DNA of 64,000 nt from assembly GCF_000275865.1 (NCBI RefSeq), contig NZ_CM001555.1, forward strand, positions 310,001 through 374,000, read 5' to 3'. The notes under the pieces are model-generated. The model made no database searches. It saw only the letters and a program-made list of their open reading frames with translations, and was not told where the DNA came from. The stretch is from Methanofollis liminatans DSM 4140. Its GTDB lineage: Archaea > Halobacteriota > Methanomicrobia > Methanomicrobiales > Methanofollaceae. The translations under genes were made by a program, and so were the position numbers. Position 1 is the stretch's first letter. The number at the start of each line of letters is the position of its first letter. This document shows, one piece after another, positions 41,021 to 51,030 of the stretch.

Positions 41021-41922
41021 ACTTCTCTCTCCATCAGGACCACCCTGGATATCGGGCTCTCGTCGGTGATCCGGTAACTGCAGTGCCCGGCGATCGCCTC
41101 GGCGAAGCGGCGGACCTCCTCGTGCTCCGGCATCGCACTCCGTGAGAGGCGTTTTCGACTGTATCCGAGATACATGTATCCCTTCACCTCGATGAAGGTG
41201 GCGCCCGAGGCTTCGTAGATCGCCGCATAGCCCTCGGGGTCGAAATCGTTCTTCCCCTTCACGAGGGTCGTCCTGACCGCCGACCGCCGGGCGGGGAGGA
41301 GCGAGAGGCTCTCGTGGATCCGGTCCCAGTAGTCCTCCTGCGGGTTGCAGAGGGCGAGGTAGGTCTCCCTATCGGGAGCGTCCACCGAGATGTAGGTCTG
41401 GTACGGACGGCACCGCCTGATCATATCTGGCATCGTCCCGTTCGAGACGAGAAACGTCGTGTAGCCGCGCTCGTTCAAGAGGTCGATGTATTCGGGGAGG
41501 TGGGGGTAGAGCGTCGGTTCGCCCGAGAGGGAGATCGCCACCATGTTCGGGTCCAGCGCCTCGGCGAACCGCTCGGAGGTGACGTACTGCGAGACCTTGT
41601 AGCCGGAGAGCGCTTTTTTCTGGAGGGCGGGCAGGGCGTCTGCGATCTCTTCGGGGGTGCAGAACCGCTCATCGGTCGTCTCGTGCTCGAACGAGCGCCA
41701 GCAGAAGAGGCAGCGCTGGTTGCACCGCAGGGTCGGCGTCATCTGGACGCAGCGGTGGCTCTCGATCCCGTAAAACTGGTGTTTGTAGCACATGTCGCCG
41801 CCGCGGAGCGTCCGCTTGTTCCACATGCACGGCTTGACCGCGGCGGTGGCGTCGGGGGCGACGAACTGGTAGCCCTGCTTGCGCAGGGCGATCCGTCCCT
41901 CCTCACATGGTGCGGATGGCAT
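41017..41922 (-). CDS. taw1: 4-demethylwyosine synthase (TYW1/Taw1), radical SAM
   Basis: A 301-residue radical SAM enzyme that builds the tricyclic 4-demethylwyosine base on m1G37 of tRNA-Phe using pyruvate. The radical SAM cluster is C67-x3-C71-x2-C74 (CNQRCLFCW). The second cluster's ligands C32, C45 and C58 keep the 13-residue spacing seen in Methanocaldococcus TYW1. It also has [23 protein letters not shown] and [14 protein letters not shown]. It overlaps argS by 20 bp and sepS by 4 bp. The Trm5-like enzyme making its substrate is encoded at 23198. Confidence 0.95.
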   Translation of the reverse strand: MPSAPCEEGRIALRKQGYQFVAPDATAAVKPCMWNKRTLRGGDMCYKHQFYGIESHRCVQMTPTLRCNQRCLFCWRSFEHETTDERFCTPEEIADALPALQKKALSGYKVSQYVTSERFAEALDPNMVAISLSGEPTLYPHLPEYIDLLNERGYTTFLVSNGTMPDMIRRCRPYQTYISVDAPDRETYLALCNPQEDYWDRIHESLSLLPARRSAVRTTLVKGKNDFDPEGYAAIYEASGATFIEVKGYMYLGYSRKRLSRSAMPEHEEVRRFAEAIAGHCSYRITDESPISRVVLMEREV

Positions 41923-43567
41923 CGATCCCCAGGGTCTCGAGGGCTTCTTTCAGGGTGTTCTGCGCCGCGGCGACCAGGGTGAGCCTGCTCTGCAGGGTCT
42001 CGCCCTCGCTCTTGAGCACCGGCACATAGCGGTAGAAGGTGTTGAACTGGTCGGCGAGCTCGCGGGCATAGGCGGCCAGCAGGTGCGGGCGCAGTTCCCT
42101 GACGACGCGGTCGATCACCGCCGGGAACCGGGCGATCTGTTTGGCGAGGGCGATCTCGTGCGGGTCTGAGAAGACGAAGGCGCGCTCGAACGCACCCGCC
42201 TTCTCCAGGATCGAGCAGGCGCGGGCGTGGGAGTACTGGACGTACGGCCCGCTCTGCCGCTCGAAATCCAGGGCCTCGTTCCAGTCGAAGACCGTTGATT
42301 TCTCCGGCGAGATCTTCACGATATCGTACCTGACGGCGGCCAGGGCGACCGCACGGGCGATCCCCTCGCGCTCCTCCTCGGGGAGTTCGGGGCGACGTTC
42401 CGAGACCTCGGCGAAGGCCTTGTTCGTCACCTCGGCGATCAACTCGTCGGCAGAGACGAACTTGCCGGCCCTCGTCGACATCGAACCCTCGGGCAGGGAG
42501 ACGAACTCGAAGATCACGATCTCGGGCGCCCTCTCGCCGAGGAGGCGCATGGTGCACTGGAGCTGCGAGCCGATCAGCTTGTGGTCGGCCCCCAGGACGT
42601 CGATGGCGCGGTCGAAGTTCCGGCTCTTCCAGGTGTGGTAGGCGAGGTCGCGGGCGGCGTAGACCGAAGTCCCGTCGCTCCTGCGGATGACGTAGTCCTT
42701 CTCGAAGCCGCACTCGGTGAGGTCGATAGAGAGAGTGCCGTCGTGCTTTGCCTGCGGCAGGCGCTCGATCTTCGCGATCACCCGCTCCATGTCGCCGTTG
42801 CGCACGAAGTCCGACTCCCAGACAAAGCGGTCGTGGGCGACGTTGAGGTTCTTCATCGTCACCTTGAAGCCGTCCAGGCAGTGGGAGACGACCTCGCGGA
42901 AGTTCTTCCTGGTCTCGGGGTCGCCGGCCTCGATCTGCTGCATCAGGCGGTCGACCTCGGCCGTGATCGTCTCGTCGGCCTCGATCGCCCGGTTTGCCGC
43001 CACGTAGACGCGTGCGATGTGGTGGTCCGACTTCTCGCCCTCCTCCGCGGGCAGGGGGTTGTGGGAAAAGCCCCAGGAGACGATGGCGATCTGCCGCCCC
43101 ATATCGTTCACGTAGTAATGGACTTCGAGGGGATAGCCCGCCTTCCTGAAGGCGCGTGCAAGGGTGTCGCCGATGATCGAGTTCCTGATATGCCCGACGT
43201 GCAGGGGGCCGTTCGGGTTGGCGCTCGTGTGCTCCAGGATCACCCGCTCGCCCCGCTCGGGGAGGCGGCCGAAGCCGGGTTCGAGGGCCGCTGCAACGGC
43301 GTCCCTGACATACTCGCCGCTCACCTGGAAGTTGACGTACGGCCCGGCCGCCTCGACCGTGATCCCGGTCCCCGCGAGGCGTTCCCTGAGGTCTTCTGCC
43401 AGTCCGGCCGCAATCGCCGCCGGGGCCTTCCGCTGTTTCTTCGCAAGGGAGAATGCGATGGGGGTGGCGAAATCCGCATGCTCGCCGCCCTCGCCGAGGT
43501 CCACCGTCTCCTCGCCGGTGCACGCCTTGAGGGCCGCTTCAATCTGCCGATATGTGTTGAAATACAT
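41903..43567 (-). CDS. argS: arginyl-tRNA synthetase
   Basis: A 554-residue class I synthetase with HIGH-type motif HVGHIRN in EHTSANPNGPLHVGHIRNS, preceded by the Arg-tRNA synthetase N-terminal domain, and the later blocks YAARDLAYH and GPYVQYSHARACSIL. The anticodon-binding C-terminus has YARELADQFNTFYRYVPVL. The ATG at 43567 (MYFNTYRQIEA) is 1 bp after the prf1 stop; upstream in-frame ATGs lie inside prf1. Length is normal for archaea. Confidence 0.95.
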   Translation of the reverse strand: MYFNTYRQIEAALKACTGEETVDLGEGGEHADFATPIAFSLAKKQRKAPAAIAAGLAEDLRERLAGTGITVEAAGPYVNFQVSGEYVRDAVAAALEPGFGRLPERGERVILEHTSANPNGPLHVGHIRNSIIGDTLARAFRKAGYPLEVHYYVNDMGRQIAIVSWGFSHNPLPAEEGEKSDHHIARVYVAANRAIEADETITAEVDRLMQQIEAGDPETRKNFREVVSHCLDGFKVTMKNLNVAHDRFVWESDFVRNGDMERVIAKIERLPQAKHDGTLSIDLTECGFEKDYVIRRSDGTSVYAARDLAYHTWKSRNFDRAIDVLGADHKLIGSQLQCTMRLLGERAPEIVIFEFVSLPEGSMSTRAGKFVSADELIAEVTNKAFAEVSERRPELPEEEREGIARAVALAAVRYDIVKISPEKSTVFDWNEALDFERQSGPYVQYSHARACSILEKAGAFERAFVFSDPHEIALAKQIARFPAVIDRVVRELRPHLLAAYARELADQFNTFYRYVPVLKSEGETLQSRLTLVAAAQNTLKEALETLGIDAIRTM

Positions 43568-43568
43568 T

Positions 43569-44840
43569 TCAATATCCCGTCCTGTACCTGAGGATCGCCG
43601 CGATCCCGCCGAAGGCGGAGTAGAGCACCGACCCTTCTTCAAATTCGTCTGATATGATCTCGACCTTCGTCCCGCTCGCGTCGGCGAGGGCCGTGAGTTC
43701 GTCGATGATGTCGCTTTCTTCCTCGATCTGGAGGGGGGCGCTGCACTTCGGGCAGTTTCCGAGTTCGATGTCCCTGGTCGTCTTTCCAGACTCGCTCTTG
43801 ATCGTCCGCTCCTCTGAGTAGCCGCAGGCCCCGCACCTGATCTTCAGGCGGGACTCGCGCAGGCGGTCGGAAAGGAGGAGGATATCGACTGATCCGGTCT
43901 CAAGGTTGGCCCGGACGCTCTCCTCGCCATAGGCGGCAAGCCCGTCGTCCTTGACCAGTTCTTTGAGGAACCGGTTCATCAGGTCTTTCTCCTTGACGAC
44001 CGCCATCCCCTTCAGGACGTCGGCGGCGGCGTCGACGAGTTCGGGAAGCCCGCTCTCGTTCGTATAGGCGACGTCGAAGAGGCCAAGGACTCTCTTCTGG
44101 ACCTCGTGGTGGAGGTATCCGCCCTCGGCGAACTCCTCCTTCGTCGGCGAAGGCCCGCCGATCAGCAGCCCCTTGAACCGCTCGAAGAAGTCCTTCTCGG
44201 CCATGAAGATCTCGCTCGAATGGTCGCCGACCTTCTTGTAGAACTCGTTGATCGCGATCAGCCGCAGGCGCTGGAACCGGGCTGCCGACTGCCCGCCCTT
44301 GCGCTGTTTGCCCGGCACCGTGGAGGTGGAGCCGCCGATGGGCTCGATCCGGTTGCCCCGCAGGAACCCCCAGTACGCCTCACGCCGGTCGATGACCAGG
44401 AGGCCGTAGACGTACTTCTCCTCGAGCATCGCCTTGAGGGGTTCGAGCTCGAAGTTCGAGGAGCAGCGGTACATATAGAGGCCGAGGGGCTCGGGCGGAT
44501 AGACGATCTCGCACTGGAGGTCGGTGCGGTCGCCGACCGTATTGATGCTCCCGCAGAAGATGGCCATCCCGTTCTCGGGCGGCTTCTTGAAGTACTTCAG
44601 CCTGGAGAGGATGGAGGAGATGGCGCTCTGGACATTGGTTTTTGTCTGTTTGCTCTTGATGTTCGAGCACTGGCCGAACTCGTCGCGCAGCTGGGCGGTC
44701 ACGTCGTAGATCTGTTTGTCCGGGGGGATGTAGAGGGAGATCAGCTCCGTCCCGCTCCCCTGTTTAGCCTCCAGCCGCTCGAGCATCTTTTTGAACTCGT
44801 AGCGCAGCCTCGCCGGGTCCATCTCCTCAATTTCGGTCAT
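43569..44840 (-). CDS. prf1: peptide chain release factor aeRF1
   Basis: A 423-residue archaeal/eukaryotic class 1 release factor. The stop-codon recognition motif NIKS is at residues 60-63, and the peptidyl-tRNA hydrolysis motif GGQ at 182-184 lies in PGKQRKGGQSAARF. A C-terminal zinc ribbon (CGACGYSEE and CPKCSAPL) is present. It heads the prf1-argS-taw1-sepS operon. A TTTATAGG TATA box at about 44889-44897 and GGTGAATAAGAG before the ATG define the 5' end. Confidence 0.96.
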   Translation of the reverse strand: MTEIEEMDPARLRYEFKKMLERLEAKQGSGTELISLYIPPDKQIYDVTAQLRDEFGQCSNIKSKQTKTNVQSAISSILSRLKYFKKPPENGMAIFCGSINTVGDRTDLQCEIVYPPEPLGLYMYRCSSNFELEPLKAMLEEKYVYGLLVIDRREAYWGFLRGNRIEPIGGSTSTVPGKQRKGGQSAARFQRLRLIAINEFYKKVGDHSSEIFMAEKDFFERFKGLLIGGPSPTKEEFAEGGYLHHEVQKRVLGLFDVAYTNESGLPELVDAAADVLKGMAVVKEKDLMNRFLKELVKDDGLAAYGEESVRANLETGSVDILLLSDRLRESRLKIRCGACGYSEERTIKSESGKTTRDIELGNCPKCSAPLQIEEESDIIDELTALADASGTKVEIISDEFEEGSVLYSAFGGIAAILRYRTGY

Positions 44841-44888
44841 CTCTTATTCACCAGTGTTCAAAGCTAGTACGTATTCGATTCAGATTCC

Positions 44889-44897
44889 TATAAACCA
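44889..44897 (-). promoter_or_regulatory. TATA box of the prf1-argS-taw1-sepS operon
   Basis: On the minus strand GGTTTATAGG lies about 50 bp before the prf1 ATG, giving a leader of roughly 25 nt that includes GGTGA. Confidence 0.6.
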
Positions 44898-44920
44898 CAC
44901 GCATCAGGCGAACCGCCCTC

Positions 44921-45418
44921 TCAGCCGAGGCACCTGAAGGCCAGGGCGATCGTCTTTGCGTCCGAGATCCGGCCGTCCCGGCACATGGCCGGAAGGTCGG
45001 CGAGCGGCACCCGCACGACCTCGATCTGCTCGTCGTCGTCGGGAGAAAAGGCCGAGGAGGGCGAGAGGGCCCGCGCCTCGAAGAGGTAGACCCGCTCGTC
45101 CGAGAAGCCCGGCGTGGTGTAGATGAACCCCCGCGGGATCATCTCCCCGGCGGCGAGGCCGCACTCCTCGATGATCTCCCGGCGTGCGGTCTCGATCGGG
45201 TCTTCCCCCTCCTCCAGGGTCCCGGCCGGGGCTTCGTAGATCCACGCCCCGATCGCGAAGCGGTACTGCCTGAGGAGGTAACAGTGGTCGTCCTCGATCG
45301 GGAGCATCGCCGCGGCGTTTCCCGGCTTCACGACGACCCGCTCCCGCTCGGTCCCGTCGGGCAGGGTGAAGCGGTTCAGCTCCACCGAAAGCCTCCGGCC
45401 CCGGTAGATCTCGGTCAC
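44921..45418 (-). CDS. NUDIX hydrolase (ADP-ribose pyrophosphatase-like)
   Basis: A 165-residue NUDIX protein with a complete box, G-x5-E-x7-REUxEExGU, in [20 protein letters not shown] followed by CGL. The fold blocks [19 protein letters not shown] and [16 protein letters not shown] match ADP-ribose/nucleoside-diphosphate-sugar pyrophosphatases. The GTG start at 45418 overlaps the queC stop (GTGA). It is the last gene of the queD-queE-queC operon, where it could clean up a nucleotide by-product; that link is only positional. Confidence 0.92.
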   Translation of the reverse strand: MTEIYRGRRLSVELNRFTLPDGTERERVVVKPGNAAAMLPIEDDHCYLLRQYRFAIGAWIYEAPAGTLEEGEDPIETARREIIEECGLAAGEMIPRGFIYTTPGFSDERVYLFEARALSPSSAFSPDDDEQIEVVRVPLADLPAMCRDGRISDAKTIALAFRCLG

Positions 45419-46086
45419 GGCCTCACCCGGTACGGGATCGGGTCCTCGATCCCGAGGGCGCGGAAGGCCTCGAGCCTGAAATGGCACGAGTCGCAGGTCC
45501 CGCAGGCGACCTCGTTCTCGGTGTAGCAGGACCAGGTCTGGTCGTACGGCACGCCGAGGTCGAGCCCCTTCTGCACGATCTCGGTCTTGTTCATGTGCAC
45601 GAAGGGGGTCATCAGTTTGATTGTCCCGCCGGCGGCGGTGCCGAGGTCCACCGCCCGCTGGAAGGCCTGGATGAACTCCTCCCGGCAGTCCGGGTAGCCC
45701 GAGTAGTCAGAGGACTGCACCCCGATGAACACCGCATCGGCGTCGCGGGACTCGGCAAAGCTGACGGCCATCGCGAGGAGGTTGGCGTTCCTGAACGGCA
45801 CATAGGTCTTCGGGATCCCCGCGTGCCCCTCGCTGTAGTCCTCAACCGCAATCCCCGGATCGGTGAGGGCGCTCTTGCCGAACTGCGAGAAATACCCGAC
45901 GTCGATCTCGAGGAACTCCTCGGCCCCGAGGAGGCCCGCGACCGTCCGCGCGCATGCCCGCTCCTTCGCCTCGGTCAGCTGGCCGTAGTTGAGGTGGAGG
46001 GCGAGGATATCGTAGCCCATGTCTTTTGCCACGTAGGCGAGGGTGGTCGAGTCCATCCCGCCCGAAAGAAGGCATACCGCTTTCAT
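45415..46086 (-). CDS. queC: 7-cyano-7-deazaguanine synthase QueC
   Basis: A 223-residue ATP-dependent enzyme that converts 7-carboxy-7-deazaguanine to preQ0, the precursor of archaeosine in tRNA. It has the PP-loop SGGMDSTT (residues 8-15), [18 protein letters not shown], the substrate block [17 protein letters not shown] and the zinc site CxxxxxxxCGTCDSC. It begins 2 bp after the queE stop. Family-typical length. Confidence 0.96.
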   Translation of the reverse strand: MKAVCLLSGGMDSTTLAYVAKDMGYDILALHLNYGQLTEAKERACARTVAGLLGAEEFLEIDVGYFSQFGKSALTDPGIAVEDYSEGHAGIPKTYVPFRNANLLAMAVSFAESRDADAVFIGVQSSDYSGYPDCREEFIQAFQRAVDLGTAAGGTIKLMTPFVHMNKTEIVQKGLDLGVPYDQTWSCYTENEVACGTCDSCHFRLEAFRALGIEDPIPYRVRP

Positions 46087-46088
46087 CC

Positions 46089-46703
46089 TTATTTCATCTC
46101 CAGGTACTTGTGGAGCTGGATCTGGAAGCGCACCGGCAGCCCGGTATCGATCACCCAGGCGGCGATCTGCCGCTCGTCTGCCCCATAGACCGGCGAGATG
46201 AAGATCTCGCCGCGGGCCGGGCAGTGGGTGAGCACCTTCTCCGCGAAGGCGAGGTCGTCCTCCCCGGCGACGACGAACTTCACGCTGTCGGCGTCGCGGG
46301 TGTACTGGAGGAGAGAGAGATCGCTCTTCTGGCCGGAGGACGGGCACTTCACGTCCATGCAGATCGAGGCGAAGGGCTGGACCGGCCTGAAGTCGATCGT
46401 CCCGTTCGTCTCGATCTCCACCGAGTAGCCCATCCGGTGAAGGCGGCGGCACGCCTCGACGACCTCGCCCATCTGGAGGAGGGGCTCGCCGCCGGTGATG
46501 CAGACATTGCGGCACTTCATCCGCCAGATCCGGTCGAGGACGGCGTCCACCGTCATCGCCTTCCCGGCCTCTTCTTCCTGCGACTCGGGCGTATCGCACC
46601 AGGCGCACCGCAGGTTGCAGCCCGCCAGCCTGATAAAGGTGGTCGGGCGCCCCTGGTGCTGCCCCTCGCCCTGCAGGGATCCGAATATATCACAGACCAG
46701 CAT
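46089..46703 (-). CDS. queE: 7-carboxy-7-deazaguanine synthase QueE
   Basis: A 204-residue radical SAM enzyme that makes 7-carboxy-7-deazaguanine from carboxytetrahydropterin. The cluster motif is CNLRCAWC in [17 protein letters not shown], with [17 protein letters not shown] before it and [13 protein letters not shown] after. The start MLVCDIFGS at 46703 overlaps queD by 14 bp. Together with queD and queC it completes the preQ0 pathway from dihydroneopterin-type precursors. Confidence 0.95.
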   Translation of the reverse strand: MLVCDIFGSLQGEGQHQGRPTTFIRLAGCNLRCAWCDTPESQEEEAGKAMTVDAVLDRIWRMKCRNVCITGGEPLLQMGEVVEACRRLHRMGYSVEIETNGTIDFRPVQPFASICMDVKCPSSGQKSDLSLLQYTRDADSVKFVVAGEDDLAFAEKVLTHCPARGEIFISPVYGADERQIAAWVIDTGLPVRFQIQLHKYLEMK

Positions 46704-47103
46704 AATCGATCTCCGCATAGCAGGTCTGCGCTTCCCAGACCCGGACCTTCGTCACCCGCGCGTCGGTCCCTTCCCTGATGCACGCCTCGTTGAGGAGGTC
46801 GGCGATGATCTCCGCAAGCGCCTCGCTCGTCGGGTCGCCGGCGGTCGTCACCACCTCATGGAACTGGCGGATGCAGGGGACCATGGGATCGTCCTCGTTG
46901 AGGATCACCTGGTGGTCGAACCGGTCGGTCACCGCCCTGATGCAGTTGAAGTCGATGAGGATCCCGGTCCGTTCGTCAGGCGTGCCCGCGATCCATACCT
47001 CCACCCGCCATCGGTGCCCGTGCAGGCGGTTGCACTTGCCCACGTAGTGGAGGAGGCGGTGGCTTGCGTCGAAGGTGGTTTCTTTGTAGATGCAGGTGAC
47101 CAT
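46690..47103 (-). CDS. queD: 6-carboxytetrahydropterin synthase QueD
   Basis: A 137-residue PTPS-family enzyme. Zinc ligands are His15 in FDASHRL and the two His of RLHGHRW; the catalytic Cys is in GKCNRLHGH. It provides carboxytetrahydropterin to QueE. It heads the queD-queE-queC-nudix operon. A TTATATGC TATA box at about 47126-47135 lies just 25 bp before the ATG, so the message is leaderless or nearly so. It is divergent from rps12. Confidence 0.94.
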   Translation of the reverse strand: MVTCIYKETTFDASHRLLHYVGKCNRLHGHRWRVEVWIAGTPDERTGILIDFNCIRAVTDRFDHQVILNEDDPMVPCIRQFHEVVTTAGDPTSEALAEIIADLLNEACIREGTDARVTKVRVWEAQTCYAEIDYAGL

Positions 47104-47172
47104 CACTCCATTATTCGTCCGGCGGGCATATAAGATTATTATAGAGAACATCCCATGAATAATACCAGATTT

Positions 47173-47204
47173 CGGAACGATGGACAATATATAAATTCGT
47201 TCCG
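47173..47204. promoter_or_regulatory. inverted repeat enclosing the rps12 TATA box
   Basis: CGGAACGA (47173-47180) and its exact complement TCGTTCCG (47197-47204) flank a 16-bp spacer that contains ATATATAAAT (about 47187-47196). A second dyad, GGTATTATACC, follows at 47211-47221 near the expected transcription start. A factor on this site would directly control TBP access to the ribosomal-protein operon, and could also touch the divergent queD promoter. Confidence 0.65.
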
Positions 47205-47271
47205 CGCCTTGGTATTATACCACAGTGAAGGGTATCCACATCCAGAAATCCGACTCTAAAGAGGGTATTCA

Positions 47272-47700
47272 ATGGGAATGGGAAAATTTGCAGCCAGAAA
47301 AATGAAGCGTGATGCCAACAAGACTCGTTGGAATGATGTCGACTACGCACGCCGTGAATTGATGCTCGATGTTAAGTCCGACCCCCTCGAGGGCGCCCCG
47401 CAGGCCCGCGGTATCGTGCTCGAGAAGGTCGGTGTCGAGGCGAAACAGCCGAACTCCGCTATCCGTAAGTGCGTGCGCGTGCAGCTGATCAAGAACGGCC
47501 GCCAGGTCACCGCCTTCGCGGTCGGCGACGGCGCGATCAACTTCATCGACGAGCACGACGAAGTCACCATCGAAGGTATCGGCGGTCGTCTCGGCCGTTC
47601 GAAGGGTGATATCCCCGGGGTCCGCTTCTGCGTGACCAAGGTGAACGATGTCTGCCTCCAGGAAATGGTGCTTGGCCGTAAGGAGAAGCCGCGCAGGTGA
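47272..47700 (+). CDS. rps12: 30S ribosomal protein S12 (uS12)
   Basis: A 142-residue archaeal S12. It has [15 protein letters not shown] at the N-terminus, the decoding-centre loop [16 protein letters not shown] and the second conserved segment [17 protein letters not shown]. It is first in the rps12-rps7-fusA operon. The 5' leader carries AAAGAGGG shortly before the ATG as ribosome site. Confidence 0.97.
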   Translation: MGMGKFAARKMKRDANKTRWNDVDYARRELMLDVKSDPLEGAPQARGIVLEKVGVEAKQPNSAIRKCVRVQLIKNGRQVTAFAVGDGAINFIDEHDEVTIEGIGGRLGRSKGDIPGVRFCVTKVNDVCLQEMVLGRKEKPRR

Positions 47701-48317
47701 TGATGATGACCGAAGCAGAGATGCCTGTCCAGGCAGAAGAGCAGGAGACTGGCGTAAAGCAGCTCCTTTTCAATAAGTGGGACATTTCCGAGGTCCAGAT
47801 TACGGACCCCGGCCTTGTCAGATATGTGAACCTCACCTCCATGATCGTCCCGCACTCCTGCGGGAAGCTCTCGCAGCAGCAGTTTGCGAAGAGCGAGATG
47901 CTCGTCGTCGAGCGCCTGATCAACAAACTGATGCAGACCGAGAACAACACCGGCAAGAAACAGCTCGCCATCAGGATCGTCGAGGAAGCCTTCGACAGAG
48001 TCCACAAGAAGACGAAGAAGAACCCGGTGCAGGTCCTGGTCGACGCCATTTCCAACGCCGGCCCCCGCGAGGAGACCGTCCGCCTGAAGTACGGCGGCAT
48101 CAACGTCCCCAAGTCGGTCGACACCGCCCCGCAGCGCCGGGTCGACGCCGCCATCGGCTTCCTTGCCACCGCCACCTACAACGGCTCCCACAAGAGCAAG
48201 CGTGCGGCCTCCGACGTCCTCGCCGACGAGCTGATCGCCGCGGCGAAGGGAGACGCCAAGTGCTTCTCCGTTTCCAAGAAAGAAGAACGCGAGCGTGTTG
48301 CGAAGGCTGCACGCTAA
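47700..48317 (+). CDS. rps7: 30S ribosomal protein S7 (uS7)
   Basis: A 205-residue archaeal S7 with [37 protein letters not shown] and [13 protein letters not shown]. The start is ambiguous among GTG 47697 and ATGs at 47700, 47703 and 47706, all within a repeated GATGATGATG next to AGG; translation is coupled to the S12 stop. The N-terminus is longer than bacterial S7, as usual in archaea. Confidence 0.96.
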   Translation: MMMTEAEMPVQAEEQETGVKQLLFNKWDISEVQITDPGLVRYVNLTSMIVPHSCGKLSQQQFAKSEMLVVERLINKLMQTENNTGKKQLAIRIVEEAFDRVHKKTKKNPVQVLVDAISNAGPREETVRLKYGGINVPKSVDTAPQRRVDAAIGFLATATYNGSHKSKRAASDVLADELIAAAKGDAKCFSVSKKEERERVAKAAR

Positions 48318-48342
48318 ACCCCTTTTTTTCTGAGGCACCCCA

Positions 48343-50535
48343 ATGACACGAAGGAAAAAGATGGTAGAGCGGGTCACCGAGCTGATGGATAAGCCCCAGC
48401 GGATCCGCAACATTGGTATCGTAGCACACATCGACCACGGCAAGACCACCCTCTCCGACAACCTGCTTGCAGGCGCCGGGATGATCTCCGAGGAACTCGC
48501 CGGCCACCAGCTCTTCATGGACTCCGACGCCGAAGAGCAGGCCCGCGGGATCACCATCGACGCTTCCAACGTCTCGATGGTCCACGAGTACGGCGGCGAG
48601 GAGTACCTGATCAACATGATCGATACCCCCGGCCACGTGGACTTCGGCGGCGACGTCACCCGTGCGATGCGCGCCGTGGACGGTGCGGTCGTCGTCGTGG
48701 ACGCTGTCGAGGGCACCATGCCCCAGACCGAGACGGTGCTCCGCCAGGCCCTCAAGGAGGGCGTCAAGCCCGTGCTCTTCATCAACAAGGTGGACCGCCT
48801 GATCAACGAGATCAAGGTCGACTCGACCGAGATGCAGATCCGCCTGGGCCGCGTCATCGACAAGGTGAACAAGCTGATCAAGGGCATGAACGAGAAGATG
48901 TACAACGACGGCTGGAAGCTCGACGCTGCAAAGGGCACCGTCGCATTCGGCTCGGCGCTGTACAACTGGGCGGTCTCGGTGCCGTACATGAAGAAGAGCG
49001 GCGTGAACTTCCAGGAAGTCTACGACCGTTGCCGCGCCGGCGAGATGAAGGCGCTCGCGAAGAGCAGCCCCCTTGCCGAAGTGCTCCTCGACATGGTGGT
49101 CAAGCACCTCCCCGACCCGATCGACGCCCAGGACCGGCGTGTCCACATCATCTGGCACGGGGACTATGAGTCCGAGGTCGGCAAGTCGATGATCAACTGC
49201 GACCCGAACGGCCCGATCGCCATGATGGTCACCGACATCTCCTTCGACCCGCATGCGGGCGAGGTCGCCACCGGCCGTCTCTTCTCCGGCACCCTCCGCC
49301 GGGGCGGCGAGGTCTACATCTCCGGCACCGCAGGCAAGTCCAACCGTCTCCAGCAGGTCGGCATCTTCATGGGCCCTGAGCGTATCGAGGTCGAGAGCCT
49401 CTGCGCCGGCAACATCGCCGCCGTCACCGGTCTGAGAGACGCCATCGTCGGCTCCACCGTCACCTCCCTGATGGAGATGACCCCGTTCGAGTCCCTCCAG
49501 CACTACTCCGAGCCCGTCATGACCGTCGCCGTCGAGGCGAAGAACATGAAGGACCTCCCGAAGCTCGTCACCGTGTTGCGGCAGGTCGCAAAGGAAGACC
49601 CGACCGTGCGCGTCACGATCAACGAGGAGACCGGCGAGCACCTGATCTCCGGCATGGGCGAGCTCCACCTGGAGATCATCACCGGCCGTATCAAGCGCGA
49701 CAAGGGCGTCGAGATCCTCACCTCCCCGCCGATCGTCGTCTACCGCGAGACCCCCACCCAGAAGGCCGGCCCGGTCGAGGGCAAGTCCCCGAACCGGCAC
49801 AACAGGTTCTACATCGAGCTGGAGCCGATGCCTGAGGAGCTCGTCAAGATGATCAAGGACGGCGATATCACGATGAACATGTCCGAGCTTGAGCGGCGTG
49901 ACGCCCTGCTCAAGGGCGGTCTCGAGAAGGACGAGGCAAAGAACCTCAAGGCGATCGAGGCGACGAACATGTTCTTCGACATGACCAAGGGTATCCAGTA
50001 CCTCAACGAGACGATGGAACTCGTCCTCGAAGGCTGGCGCGAGGCCCTTGCGGGCGGTCCGCTCGCCGAGGAGCAGGTGCAGAACCTGAAGATCCGTCTC
50101 GTCGATGTGAAGCTCCACGAGGACGCGATCCACCGCGGTCCGGCGCAGGTGATCCCGGCCGTCCGTTCGGCCGTGAAGGCCGGTATCCTGATGGCCGGCG
50201 ACTCCCTCCTCGAACCGATGCAGAAGATCCAGATCACGGTCCCGATGGACCAGATGGGCGCTGCAACCGGGCAGATCCAGGGCCGCCGCGGCCAGGTCTT
50301 CGACATGCAGAGCATGGGCGACTCGATCACCGTCACGGGCAAGGCCCCGGTCGCAGAACTCTTCGGGTTTGCGGGCGACCTGCGCTCGGCGACCGAGGGT
50401 CGTGCGATGTGGTCCACCGAGTTCGCCGGTTTCGAGGTCGTTCCCCAGGGCCTCCTCCCCGAGGTCGTCAAGGCGATCCGGAAGAGGAAGGGTCTCAAGG
50501 AACAGATCCCGCGGCCTGACGACTATCTGGCGTGA
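48343..50535 (+). CDS. fusA: translation elongation factor aEF2
   Basis: A 730-residue translocation GTPase. The P-loop is AHIDHGKTT, switch II is [10 protein letters not shown] and NKVD is in FINKVDRL. The domain IV loop with the candidate diphthamide His is in [17 protein letters not shown]. Length is typical for archaeal EF2. It starts 25 bp after rps7, separated by a T7 tract that could give partial termination. No tuf or rps10 follows within the window. Confidence 0.97.
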   Translation: MTRRKKMVERVTELMDKPQRIRNIGIVAHIDHGKTTLSDNLLAGAGMISEELAGHQLFMDSDAEEQARGITIDASNVSMVHEYGGEEYLINMIDTPGHVDFGGDVTRAMRAVDGAVVVVDAVEGTMPQTETVLRQALKEGVKPVLFINKVDRLINEIKVDSTEMQIRLGRVIDKVNKLIKGMNEKMYNDGWKLDAAKGTVAFGSALYNWAVSVPYMKKSGVNFQEVYDRCRAGEMKALAKSSPLAEVLLDMVVKHLPDPIDAQDRRVHIIWHGDYESEVGKSMINCDPNGPIAMMVTDISFDPHAGEVATGRLFSGTLRRGGEVYISGTAGKSNRLQQVGIFMGPERIEVESLCAGNIAAVTGLRDAIVGSTVTSLMEMTPFESLQHYSEPVMTVAVEAKNMKDLPKLVTVLRQVAKEDPTVRVTINEETGEHLISGMGELHLEIITGRIKRDKGVEILTSPPIVVYRETPTQKAGPVEGKSPNRHNRFYIELEPMPEELVKMIKDGDITMNMSELERRDALLKGGLEKDEAKNLKAIEATNMFFDMTKGIQYLNETMELVLEGWREALAGGPLAEEQVQNLKIRLVDVKLHEDAIHRGPAQVIPAVRSAVKAGILMAGDSLLEPMQKIQITVPMDQMGAATGQIQGRRGQVFDMQSMGDSITVTGKAPVAELFGFAGDLRSATEGRAMWSTEFAGFEVVPQGLLPEVVKAIRKRKGLKEQIPRPDDYLA

Positions 50536-50688
50536 GCGTCGGGCGTACCCATTCCCGGGGATACCCTCCCCGCAATCATTTTTTGTCCATTTCTTTCCGG
50601 AGCGGGCAGTGTCGAGACTTTCAGGGAGCGGTCTCTGCGGCGCGGCCATCGCTGCTTTTATGTCCCTTCACTGCGAGTCCTCCTGTCG
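50536..50688. other. intergenic region after fusA
   Basis: About 150 bp. A CATTTTTTGTCC stretch around 50578-50586 is a plausible oligo-T terminator of the ribosomal operon. I see no gene or clear hairpin. Confidence 0.4.
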
Positions 50689-51030
50689 ATGCCATGGGGT
50701 TCGGTCAGGATCGGCGACGAGGTCTATGACGGTGACGTCGTCGTGCACCCGGGCGGTCGGGTGGAGAAGCGGAAGAAGAAACGCTCGAAGCACCTGAGGG
50801 GAGAGTACGGTCACACGCCTCTGAGCGAGGCAGAACTCGGGTTTCTGGAAGAGGAGCGCCCGGAGGTCGTGTACATCGGCACGGGCTACGAGGGTGCCCT
50901 GCCCATCACGCCGGGGGCGAGGGCGATGCTGGAGGGTTACGAGACGGTGATCGCCCCGACCCCCGAGGTCGAGGCGCGTATGGGCCAGGAGCGGCGGCGG
51001 TTTGCCGCCCTCGTCCACGTGACCTGCTGA
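50689..51030 (+). CDS. Mth938-like (DUF498) domain protein
   Basis: A 113-residue protein with the Mth938 fold pattern: GSVRIGDEVYDGDVVVHPGG, then HTPLSEAELGFLEEERPEVVYIGTGYEGALPI and the C-terminal FAALVHVTC. The PE-x-x-x-IGTG segment is diagnostic. The family includes mitochondrial NDUFAF3, an assembly factor; the archaeal role is not known. It is monocistronic and ends where the convergent regulator gene ends. Confidence 0.88.
   Translation: MPWGSVRIGDEVYDGDVVVHPGGRVEKRKKKRSKHLRGEYGHTPLSEAELGFLEEERPEVVYIGTGYEGALPITPGARAMLEGYETVIAPTPEVEARMGQERRRFAALVHVTC

Noticed and set aside
48323-48329. T7 tract between rps7 and fusA as a full terminator
   Set aside because: It lies in a 25-bp gap inside a conserved ribosomal operon; at most it would attenuate.
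48100-50649. An 849-codon open frame on the minus strand across fusA
   Set aside because: It is antisense to the certain aEF2 gene; the GC-rich third positions of fusA suppress stop codons on the other strand. The translation has no recognisable domain.
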